Shown piece by piece: positions 7,695 through 15,211 of a DNA stretch of 64,000 bases. The stretch covers positions 186,001 through 250,000 of the forward strand of contig JACQFD010000021.1 of assembly GCA_016200225.1 (NCBI GenBank). Reading direction: 5' to 3'. The translations under genes and the position numbers were made by a program. The notes beneath the pieces were generated by a model, which was given only the letters and a program-made list of their open reading frames with translations, was not told the DNA's origin and ran no database searches. Source of the stretch: Planctomycetota bacterium. Its GTDB lineage: Bacteria; Planctomycetota; UBA1135; JACQFD01. How positions within the stretch are numbered: position 1 is the first letter of the stretch; each line of letters opens with the position of its first letter.

Positions 7695-8978
7695 TCACTT
7701 TTGAGCTTGCCGCCAGCGCTCGTCAAACTCAGCGGGCGACAACTTGTACGACGCCTTCAGAACCCGCGCGACATTTTGGGAGCTGTAAAGGCGGAGAAAA
7801 GCGAGGCCCGTTTCGGGCTCTTTCTCGATCAACATTTTTACTAACGAAAACGACTTCGCGAGGTCTTTGTCGTCAAGTTGGTTCAGTTTTTTCTTTGCCA
7901 GAACTTCAATCGGCGAGTCCGTTTTGTCCTGCGCGATTTCTTTACAAATCAGCGTATACGCCGTGTCTTCCCCTTTTTTCGATCCGCCGACATTTCCCGC
8001 ATACGAACTTGGATTATAACAATAGGTCGTGTTCTTTCCCGCCCAACGGACGGCCGTATACATGGCAAATCCCTCTTCGAGCCACGGGTCCGGAGCGGCG
8101 CCGATGCAATCGACGTAAACCTGCCCCAATTGATGCAAAACGTAGGATCGGATATCGACAGTATTCTGAGTTAACGAAACGGGATGGGCGCCGTTCGCGG
8201 CGAGCCCCGTCGCCTTTTTCATAATATCGTCGCGCAGATACGGATCGAGTTTCCCGTGGTTATCTTCAATATAAGGAACCAGTTCCTTGCAACCGGCATC
8301 GTCCTTCGCGAAATAAATTGTTAGTTTTCGCATCCCGAGCGGCTGTTCGTCCACGCCGCGTTCGAAAATGACGTTCAGTTCCGCGTAGGCCTGCTCCGCC
8401 GCCGCGAGGCCATCCTTCGCCTGCTCGCGCGAGACGGCGCCTTTGATGGAAAAGTGCGCGCTCGAAACCACCATGCACGTGTCGCCCATCAGTTTCGCGA
8501 GACGTTTGCCTTCCTCGAGATCGGCGTGCGCATTATTAGCAATATCTTTTTCGACACCCACGGTCGGAACAACCGGTCCGCCGGTCTTGCCTCCCTTTTT
8601 CTTAGGATCCGCGCCCTTCGCTTTTTCGAGTTCCGCCGCTTTTTCTTTAGTTACCCATTCGCCGCCCACTTTTACATATCCAAGCTTCGAGCGCGCGAGA
8701 TCATTATTAGCATCTCCGTCGAGAACCGCGCGATACGCCTTCTTCGCTTCCGCCGAAAGGCCGCCCTTCTCCGCCCATTGCGCAAGCGCAAGAAAGGCCT
8801 TCGAGTCCTCTTTCTTTATGGCGGCAAACTGCTTCTCAAAATCCTCTTTTGTAGGTTTTGCCGTTCCCGGATCCTGACGCGGAAACGAAAGCGCTGCCGC
8901 TGAAATAACCGGCGCAGTCGCTGAGCTAATCGGCGCAGCGAGCACGAGAAACGCTGAAGTGAATGCGATTCTGTTCAT
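7695..8978 (-). CDS. Secreted protein with degenerate Peptidase MA-like domain
   Basis: A 427-residue protein with an N-terminal signal peptide (about 1-25), a helical repeat segment (AKKAYRAVLDGDANNDLARSK), the linker phrase GYVKVGGEWVTKEKA, and a C-terminal domain patterned like a gluzincin. Where the zinc motif HExxH should be, the sequence is HQLGQ (in SYVLHQLGQVYVDC), although the following WLEEGFAMY keeps the glutamate that would be the third ligand. The protein is therefore probably not a protease. Its start codon overlaps the stop of the upstream methyltransferase-homologue gene by 4 bp, so the two form one transcript. Confidence 0.75.
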   Translation of the reverse strand: MNRIAFTSAFLVLAAPISSATAPVISAAALSFPRQDPGTAKPTKEDFEKQFAAIKKEDSKAFLALAQWAEKGGLSAEAKKAYRAVLDGDANNDLARSKLGYVKVGGEWVTKEKAAELEKAKGADPKKKGGKTGGPVVPTVGVEKDIANNAHADLEEGKRLAKLMGDTCMVVSSAHFSIKGAVSREQAKDGLAAAEQAYAELNVIFERGVDEQPLGMRKLTIYFAKDDAGCKELVPYIEDNHGKLDPYLRDDIMKKATGLAANGAHPVSLTQNTVDIRSYVLHQLGQVYVDCIGAAPDPWLEEGFAMYTAVRWAGKNTTYCYNPSSYAGNVGGSKKGEDTAYTLICKEIAQDKTDSPIEVLAKKKLNQLDDKDLAKSFSLVKMLIEKEPETGLAFLRLYSSQNVARVLKASYKLSPAEFDERWRQAQK

Positions 8979-9646
8979 TTTGTAATCCTACGGTTTTTGA
9001 CGGAATCGGAAACGCCCGAGATGCGTTTCGCATCGCCGATACGTAGTCGTTCTTGTTTGTACAAATGAACGCGTATGGGCGTCCACGGATCGGATTGCGG
9101 CGCCATGATCTCCCCGGCCGCGTTCACGGCTCGATGGGTCGGAATGAAAACAGGCGCGATGGCGGATCGATTTGCGCGCGCCGCCGCCCGTACGGATCCG
9201 GGATGTCCAGCCGCCGCCGCCAACGCTGCATAAGTAATACGAGAACCAAAAGGCACTTTCCGAAGGGCCTCCCAAATGCGGACGCGAAACGTCGATGGAC
9301 CCAGATCGAGCGGCGTTTTCAATACGACAGATTTTCCGTTCAAGGACGCCTCCAATTCGACGGAGGCGCGATGTAACAATTTCTTCGCGGCAAGGGAGTC
9401 GGCGCGGTTTGATTCTCGACGAACCGTTCCGCCGACGATTCGGGGCTCGATTCGTTTCAGAAAATCCTCCGCGATTTCATTCGGATCGCCGACACCTGCA
9501 ATTCCGCGCGCCGACGCCGCCAATATTAACGTTCCAAATGGAGTCGTGATTTCGCGGGTCGCAATCCCACAGATAACAACATCCGCGCGCGCCGCCGGAC
9601 TGGTTTCCGGTTCCGCGTTATTTTTAGCATTTGGCTTCATAACCAT
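8975..9646 (-). CDS. O6-alkylguanine-DNA alkyltransferase homologue lacking the catalytic Cys
   Basis: A 223-residue protein with the architecture of MGMT/Ogt: an N-terminal alpha/beta domain (about 25-115) and a helix-turn-helix active-site domain (about 118-200) with STFRVRIWEALRKVPFGSRI and TYAALAAAAGHPGSVRAAARAN. The invariant active-site sequence PCHRV reads PTHRAV here, with Thr170 (codon ACC, 9137-9139) in place of the methyl-accepting Cys. The usual NP before the active site is also NR. It cannot carry out suicidal methyl transfer. Alkyltransferase-like proteins that flag lesions for excision repair carry Trp or Ala at this position, so a lesion-binding role is possible. The unrelated coupled partner downstream is unexpected. 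Confidence 0.8.
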   Translation of the reverse strand: MVMKPNAKNNAEPETSPAARADVVICGIATREITTPFGTLILAASARGIAGVGDPNEIAEDFLKRIEPRIVGGTVRRESNRADSLAAKKLLHRASVELEASLNGKSVVLKTPLDLGPSTFRVRIWEALRKVPFGSRITYAALAAAAGHPGSVRAAARANRSAIAPVFIPTHRAVNAAGEIMAPQSDPWTPIRVHLYKQERLRIGDAKRISGVSDSVKNRRITK

Positions 9647-9800
9647 AACGCGCGGCGCGGGCGGAAATGGGCGCGCTCCCCCGAAGACGTGTCAACTTTG
9701 ACACACGTTTGCGGGACAAGGCTGTCATCTTTTCCGCACTTGGCCCGCGGCCGCGGAGATCTCTATTCTTCGTCACATTCCGCGAGAGGGTCTTTCATCT

Positions 9801-12773
9801 GTGAATTCATCGCAACTTCCGTTCGAACGCACGCACGTTCGATTTCGTTCATTCTCTTCCTGTTTCCCGCGTTCGATCGCAACTCGAATCCTGTCCGCAT
9901 TTCTGGCCGCCGGTCCTATATGTAGTCAAACATTCGCGCAATCGCCGCCCGTAACAATAAAAATGGGCGTTTTCACGGCGGGCGCGCCGTCGACGATCAC
10001 CGTGTCGGGCGGGCCGAACGTCCCGGCGTCCGATCGTTATGTACTCGGCACGCCGAATCCGGACATCGTGGCATGGATCCCGCCCGGCGTGACCGGACTC
10101 GGATTCGAGAACTCGCAGTGCAAGATGCTGTGGGTGGCGAAGTGCGATAATAATAATATCGCGACATTCAATCCGCCGGTCGGCTCGGCGGGTCTCGTAT
10201 TATATTTCCGTTCTGTTATATTTGATAAAACGCAGCCGGACGGATTTGTTACGAGCCAGGTTCGCACGGCGAAAGTCGCGCCGCCCGCGCCGCCGCCGCC
10301 CACGGACAATCCCGATCTTACGACTGGGATTCCGCTGCAAGCGCACGATCTTACCAATGTCGCGCGGCAATACGATCTCTTCCAATGCGGCGTCCCGTTC
10401 GCCGCGAGTGTACAATTAACATCCGTCGCGGGGCTCGCCGTCGTCGACGGCGCGGGCACGTCGGTCCCGACGCAGTTCCGCGTCATGCAGCGATGGGGCA
10501 ATCTCCTCGACGCGGCGGCGCCGATCGCATGGCTGCTCGTCGAATTCCGCGGCGACTGCGCCGCCGGCGCGCAGGCGACTTATTACTTAAAGAAAGCGGT
10601 CGCGAATCCGAGCCCGCAGGTATCTGTAACAAAGACCGCCGACGGATACCTCGTCGACACGGGCGCCGCGCTGTTCGAATTGTCGTCGAAGGCGAATCAT
10701 TTTTTCGAGAATGTTTATATCGATTTGAACGGCAACGGAAGCTACGAATCCAACGAACGCGTGAGCGCGGCGGCGGCGGGCACCGGATCGCAACTTCTCG
10801 CGGCCGACGGCGTAGTTTACAGTTCGGAGTACGATGCGCCAAAGATTACTTATCTCACGGCGCGATCGGGACCGGCGGCCACGCGATTCAAGATCGAGGG
10901 GCGGCATCGCGCGGCAAGCTCCACCGCCGGCGCGGGACGCGATGTATTAAAATACTCCACCTATCTCGAATTCGCGCGGAACTCCGCCGAAGTGCGCGCG
11001 ATCCATACGATGCGCAACGATTATTATATGGATCCGATCGGACCGGTCTGCGTCAAGAATTATGAAGTCGCGATCAAGTTCGACACGGCGTCGGATCCGA
11101 ACGCGACGGTCACGGCGTACGGGGATTCGAGTCTTTCGCCGTTCAAGGGGACGATCGCTAGTTTACAAAAACTCGAAGTCTATCAGGATTCAAGCGGCGG
11201 CCCCAACTGGACGCTCACGCCGGGGACGACGTTCAAAGGTTACAAAATGCTGGCGGGAACGGCGTCGCCGAATACGGTCGCGACGGGCGCGCGCGCCGCG
11301 GGAATTATTGATTTATCCAATTCGAACTGCGGCCTGACGGTCGCGGGACGCTACTTCTGGCAAACGTTTCCGAAGTCTCTCGAAGTGTCGTCGTCGGGCC
11401 GGATGAGTGTTAAAATGATTCCGTCGAACTTCGCCGGGCCGGAATGGCTCGACGATTCGCAGAATCAGACGACCGAGTTTTTATTAGCATTTCACAAAGG
11501 ATCTTCGCCGGCGTACGCGAGCGCCCGCGCGTTCCAGCGCCCGGTGCGCCCGTGCGCGCCGTCGGCATATATACAAAAAACGAAGGCGTGGCCCGACCAC
11601 GGCGATCTGCCGGTTCCGCTCGACGATCCGGCGGCCGTTCTTCAGCTTGCAATCAATTACCGTTCGCAGACCGACACCGGCCACGATTTATATGATAATT
11701 GGGGCTGGCAGGCGTTCGGCGAGGAAAAATGGTATCAAAGCACGCACACGACGGGAAGCCCGCGAAATGTATTGACGGCGTTTCCGCGATTCGCGGAAAC
11801 CGGGCGCCTCGAATTCTTCGAAGTGCCCGAGGAGGGCGCGCTGCACGGCGCGTCCGTGCGAACGTTTCATATCGACGGATTCGTCGCCGCGGACCACCCG
11901 AATGCTTATATTTACGAAGGCGTCCCCTATCCGAATCTGAGCGCGTTTCCGGACGATTTGAATCGCTCCTCGGTCGCGAATCAGTATGCTTCGCTGAAAC
12001 AACAAATCCCGGCGGCGGGTTGGGGTTGGAACGGTTTCGACGAAGAGCACATGACGATCGACGATATTTATGAATATACACTTCTCACGGGCCATCCGCT
12101 CGCGGAGGAGTCGGTGCGGCAGGTGGCCGACGAGATATTAACTTTCCCATTCATAAAGACTCCTGGAACCAAGCCGCTCACGACGCGCGCCTGCGCGTGG
12201 TGCGAGCGCGCGCTCCTGAAAGCTTGGTTTATAACCGGCGCGAGCCGATATCTCGACGGCGCGACGACGCTCGTCAAGAATCTTAATCAATATCGCGGCA
12301 TCGCCCCGAACGCGTGGGCGACGTCGATGATCGATTATGGAAAGGCGTTTCCGGGCAACTTTACAGATACGTACGAATCGCCGTGGCAAATGGGCCCGCT
12401 GCTGCATTCGCTCGTTCTTTATTATCGAACGACGGGCGACGCGCTCGCAAAAACGATGATGAAGGAAATGGCCGATTATTTGTGCGATCCGGCGTGGGGC
12501 CCGAACGGTAATTTCAAGCGATTTATCAAAAACAAAGACATCGATCAGTGGGTCATCTGTACACAATACGACGGCGTCGGCCAGTGGATTCCGAGCGCAC
12601 TCGCGGCGGTGAATCGCGTCGTGCCGAACCCGATTTACCTCGCCAAAGCGCAGGCTCAATACAACTTTACATATGGGCAGAACGGCCCGACGTGGAAACT
12701 CTCCATGGTCGATCCGCTCTGGCATTGGTGGCTCGTCTACTTCGCTGAGAAGCAGGGAGGTAACTTACCATAA
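9801..12773 (+). CDS. Large secreted PcRGLX/YetA-like (exo-rhamnogalacturonan lyase-type) protein
   Basis: A 990-residue exported protein starting at GTG 9801 with a long basic n-region and a cleavage-like ICSQTFAQ near residue 47. After an N-terminal Ig-like domain (about 50-165) and a Pro-rich linker, residues about 175-270 look like the RIFT-barrel domain of the PcRGLX/YetA family (IPLQAHDLTNVARQYDLFQC). A beta-sandwich follows to about 600, then an alpha/alpha toroid (HMTIDDIYEYTLLTG and later helices). Relatives cleave rhamnogalacturonan. The assignment rests on domain order and short motifs, so the substrate and even the activity are inferred. It is followed by a strong terminator. Confidence 0.6.
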   Translation: MNSSQLPFERTHVRFRSFSSCFPRSIATRILSAFLAAGPICSQTFAQSPPVTIKMGVFTAGAPSTITVSGGPNVPASDRYVLGTPNPDIVAWIPPGVTGLGFENSQCKMLWVAKCDNNNIATFNPPVGSAGLVLYFRSVIFDKTQPDGFVTSQVRTAKVAPPAPPPPTDNPDLTTGIPLQAHDLTNVARQYDLFQCGVPFAASVQLTSVAGLAVVDGAGTSVPTQFRVMQRWGNLLDAAAPIAWLLVEFRGDCAAGAQATYYLKKAVANPSPQVSVTKTADGYLVDTGAALFELSSKANHFFENVYIDLNGNGSYESNERVSAAAAGTGSQLLAADGVVYSSEYDAPKITYLTARSGPAATRFKIEGRHRAASSTAGAGRDVLKYSTYLEFARNSAEVRAIHTMRNDYYMDPIGPVCVKNYEVAIKFDTASDPNATVTAYGDSSLSPFKGTIASLQKLEVYQDSSGGPNWTLTPGTTFKGYKMLAGTASPNTVATGARAAGIIDLSNSNCGLTVAGRYFWQTFPKSLEVSSSGRMSVKMIPSNFAGPEWLDDSQNQTTEFLLAFHKGSSPAYASARAFQRPVRPCAPSAYIQKTKAWPDHGDLPVPLDDPAAVLQLAINYRSQTDTGHDLYDNWGWQAFGEEKWYQSTHTTGSPRNVLTAFPRFAETGRLEFFEVPEEGALHGASVRTFHIDGFVAADHPNAYIYEGVPYPNLSAFPDDLNRSSVANQYASLKQQIPAAGWGWNGFDEEHMTIDDIYEYTLLTGHPLAEESVRQVADEILTFPFIKTPGTKPLTTRACAWCERALLKAWFITGASRYLDGATTLVKNLNQYRGIAPNAWATSMIDYGKAFPGNFTDTYESPWQMGPLLHSLVLYYRTTGDALAKTMMKEMADYLCDPAWGPNGNFKRFIKNKDIDQWVICTQYDGVGQWIPSALAAVNRVVPNPIYLAKAQAQYNFTYGQNGPTWKLSMVDPLWHWWLVYFAEKQGGNLP

Positions 12774-12797
12774 ATCAAAAAGATCCCTTTTTCCGAT

Positions 12798-12830
12798 CAG
12801 GGGCGTCCGTCGGGGCGCCCCTGTTTATTT
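12798..12830 (+). terminator. Rho-independent terminator of the lyase-like gene
   Basis: CAGGGGCG (12798-12805) pairs with CGCCCCTG (12816-12823) around a 10-nt loop, followed by TTTATTT. A related but diverged hairpin and T-rich tail occur at 17929-17960, in front of the intact ygfZ. Confidence 0.8.
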
Positions 12831-12924
12831 ACATTCCGGGCCGGCTGTTGGAAATTCGCGCGTTTTGTGCGATGGATAACTCCGTGAATTCCCCCTTCGA
12901 ATCGCTCGCGCGCGCGCGAGGCGC
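12824..12924 (+). repeat. Left copy of the ygfZ 5' direct repeat
   Basis: Aligned without gaps to 17954-18054, 88 of 101 positions are identical (39/48 upstream of the ATG, 49/53 from the ATG onward; counted by hand). The repeat covers the leader and first 18 codons of ygfZ. The left copy loses similarity shortly after 12924. Confidence 0.85.
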
Positions 12925-12940
12925 GGCGAGTATTTACTAG
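12872..12940 (+). pseudogene. Truncated 5' remnant of ygfZ
   Basis: ATG at 12872 opens a 22-codon frame reading MDNSVNSPFESLARARGAASIY before TAG. The intact gene at 18002 begins MDTSVNSPFELLVRARGAQL, so this is clearly a copy of its beginning. Similarity stops after about codon 18 and no further YgfZ sequence follows. The remnant sits directly behind the terminator of the lyase-like gene, in the same relative place that intact ygfZ has behind the SBBP gene. Confidence 0.85.
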
Positions 12941-12999
12941 TTTTCGGCGCGAACGGCGTCGACGTCACGACATGCGGATTTACCGCTTGACGTTGCCAA

Positions 13000-13011
13000 G
13001 GGGGGGGGGGG
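13000..13011 (+). repeat. G12 homopolymer tract
   Basis: Twelve consecutive G residues lie 104 bp upstream of the galactose-oxidase-like start codon and just right of the ygfZ remnant. The flanks CGTTGCC and GGTAACG are near-palindromic around it. Homopolymers of this length are prone to slipped-strand length change. Confidence 0.8.
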
Positions 13012-13115
13012 TAACGTTGGTTTGTCGGTCGACATAACCCGTCCCGACTGGCCGCGAACCAAATCGGTAAGCTTATTCCAAGGATGGGGGGATTTTCATT
13101 CGTGGAGCATTCGCA

Positions 13116-15116
13116 ATGAGTCACAAGACACCAACTACCAGCAGTATTTCGCCTCCCATCCGGACAAATGGATCGTTTTTCGACCATGCGTTCAAACTTG
13201 TGCTACGGTTGTCTATCATTTTAACTGTAGCTGGAACGACATCCGCGCAATCACCTCCGCCCGGGACCGTGGGGCAGTGGTCCGGTCCTTGGTGGCTTCG
13301 CCTCTTTCCTGCGCCTGGCCCCAACGATCCGCCGAATATTGGCAAAGAGGCCGTTCACGATACTTCTTTTCCGTCCGGTGCCGATATTGTGACGCTTGAA
13401 AATCGCGAAGTGGGCGCGGCAACGTTGATTCCGCCCGTAAGTGTTGCAAGTCCCGGTCCGTACGCAGGCCACATATTGTGCTGGAATCTTGAAATTGTAG
13501 AGTCAACGACCAATCCGCCTCCGAGCGGATATGCAAATATTCCAGCCGCCAAATATAAACTCTTTCACGCATGGATCATCAATCCGAATACCGTCCCGCC
13601 GCGTGTCAAGAAACTTAATTTAGATAATAATATCGTTATCGACTCTCCGTTCTGTTCGGGCTTTACGTGGGATAAGGACGGCAAACTCATTACACTTGGC
13701 GGCGATAATGTCGAGGATCCGCCTCACAATTCGTATTACCTGGACCCTGCCACACTCAGCCAGAATCCAGAAGTATACTTTCAGCTCGATGTAACGAATA
13801 ACGGACACGACGCCGCTCGATTTTATCCGAGTTTTGTCACGATGGGTGATGGATCCCATGTTGGGCTCGGAGGCTATTTGCATGGATCGAATCCTGAAAT
13901 TTGGAGCGATCTTCTGTCGGCGGGACCTACGCTTTCAGTTGGCACTCAATTTACCCGGGAATACATTACCGAACAGACTATTGCAAAGTACTTCGGCCAG
14001 TTTCCGCGGATGTTCTCAACAAAGTCCGGGCGTCTGTTCGTTGCATTTGATAATAATACAAACGCAATGACCGCGCCCTATGTCGTCGGTACATGGGATT
14101 ACCTTCCGGGAACTTTGGATTCACTTCGCACGCTGGCGACTCCGCCGAAGGATCGTTTCTTTGGAAGCGCGGCGATTATGGAGGAGCAGGACACTAACAA
14201 TCCAGGCTCAATTCTTGAGCGTATTTTTGCCGTGTGTGGTTCGGAATGGACAATTGTGCCGCAGACTTCGATTCCACCCGGCGCGCCTACGCTGAAGTCG
14301 ATAGATGAGTGGCAATACAATTCCGCCGGAAATTCAGGTAATTGGTATATCAAAGGTCAGGGTGTAAACGGGCGATTCATGGCAAACGCAGTAATTCTGC
14401 CCGATCGAACTCTATTTGTAGTAGGCGGCTCGTCGTCCGACTCCTCCGTTTATTCTACACCGGCACCGCAGCATCCAGCGACGCCGATACCGATCGCGCC
14501 CATAACGTATGCGGCTCCGGTTCAAACACCCGAGATTTTTGATCCAGGATTCTACTTTACACCGCCTCATAGCGGAAGTTTTTCATCAATGGCGAATCAT
14601 ACCGAACATCGCATGGACCACTCCACAGCAGTACTCCTTCCCGACGGTAGAATATTTACCATTGGAGGGTTGGATAACGATTCACCATCCAAAGTTGCTC
14701 CTGGAAATGAGAATACGCTTCGCCCCGGCGACACCGCTGAAATTTTCAGTCCTCCCTATCTGTTTAATGGCACGCCGCCCGTCGTCACTTCTGTAACTTA
14801 CGATTCCAACGGCGACACATGGAGTTATGGTCAATCGTATACGATCGGAGTTTCGAGTCCGACGGACATGACTACCAATAAGCCAAAGGTGGTGCTCATG
14901 CGGCCGTGCACGGTCACGCATAATTTTGATTTCGACCAACGCTACGTCGAGATGGCGGTTGGCACGGTCCAAGGCTCCTCCGGCAATTACACAATTCCGA
15001 TCACCGTACCGACCGCCACGGGCGCCGCGCCCCCCGGCTGGTACATGATTTTTGTAATTGATCAGGCCGGCGGGTTACGCATTCCTTCGACGGCGGCATG
15101 GGTGAAATTGCATTAA
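13116..15116 (+). CDS. Secreted galactose oxidase/glyoxal oxidase-like protein
   Basis: A 666-residue protein with an N-terminal signal segment (LVLRLSIILTVAGTTSAQ, about 28-45), a kelch-type propeller and a C-terminal E-set domain (DUF1929-like; SPPYLFNGTPPVVTSV to the end). Of the copper-radical residues, the Cys (FCSGFTWDKDGKL) and cross-linking Tyr (ARFYPSFVTM) are present. The HS of the usual MYHS is kept but the axial Tyr is Asp (HRMDHSTAVLLPDG), and the E-set His is in VTHNFDFDQRYV. Activity may thus differ from canonical oxidases, which oxidise primary alcohols or aldehydes to give H2O2. GGAG eight bases before the ATG supports the start. GC content is visibly lower than in upstream genes. 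Confidence 0.75.
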   Translation: MSHKTPTTSSISPPIRTNGSFFDHAFKLVLRLSIILTVAGTTSAQSPPPGTVGQWSGPWWLRLFPAPGPNDPPNIGKEAVHDTSFPSGADIVTLENREVGAATLIPPVSVASPGPYAGHILCWNLEIVESTTNPPPSGYANIPAAKYKLFHAWIINPNTVPPRVKKLNLDNNIVIDSPFCSGFTWDKDGKLITLGGDNVEDPPHNSYYLDPATLSQNPEVYFQLDVTNNGHDAARFYPSFVTMGDGSHVGLGGYLHGSNPEIWSDLLSAGPTLSVGTQFTREYITEQTIAKYFGQFPRMFSTKSGRLFVAFDNNTNAMTAPYVVGTWDYLPGTLDSLRTLATPPKDRFFGSAAIMEEQDTNNPGSILERIFAVCGSEWTIVPQTSIPPGAPTLKSIDEWQYNSAGNSGNWYIKGQGVNGRFMANAVILPDRTLFVVGGSSSDSSVYSTPAPQHPATPIPIAPITYAAPVQTPEIFDPGFYFTPPHSGSFSSMANHTEHRMDHSTAVLLPDGRIFTIGGLDNDSPSKVAPGNENTLRPGDTAEIFSPPYLFNGTPPVVTSVTYDSNGDTWSYGQSYTIGVSSPTDMTTNKPKVVLMRPCTVTHNFDFDQRYVEMAVGTVQGSSGNYTIPITVPTATGAAPPGWYMIFVIDQAGGLRIPSTAAWVKLH

Positions 15117-15127
15117 AATAATTATGG

Positions 15128-15159
15128 TCCTTCGGGACGGCGGTACGCCTCCCGAAGGA
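15128..15159 (+). terminator. Strong hairpin after the galactose-oxidase-like gene
   Basis: TCCTTCGGGA and TCCCGAAGGA pair perfectly, with an inner GGCG/CGCC stem around a GTA loop. No T-tract follows, so termination is likely but not certain. Confidence 0.6.
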
Positions 15160-15168
15160 TCCAATGAT

Positions 15169-15199
15169 TTGACAACAAGCAATTTGATTTAAATAACAT
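15169..15199 (+). promoter_or_regulatory. Candidate promoter of the SBBP gene
   Basis: TTGACA at 15169-15174 is followed by an AT-rich stretch containing TAAATA (15-bp spacing) and TAACAT (19-bp spacing). The -35 is consensus, the -10 weak. It lies between the preceding hairpin and the ATG at 15212. Confidence 0.45.
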
Positions 15200-15211
15200 A
15201 TCGCAAGCATC

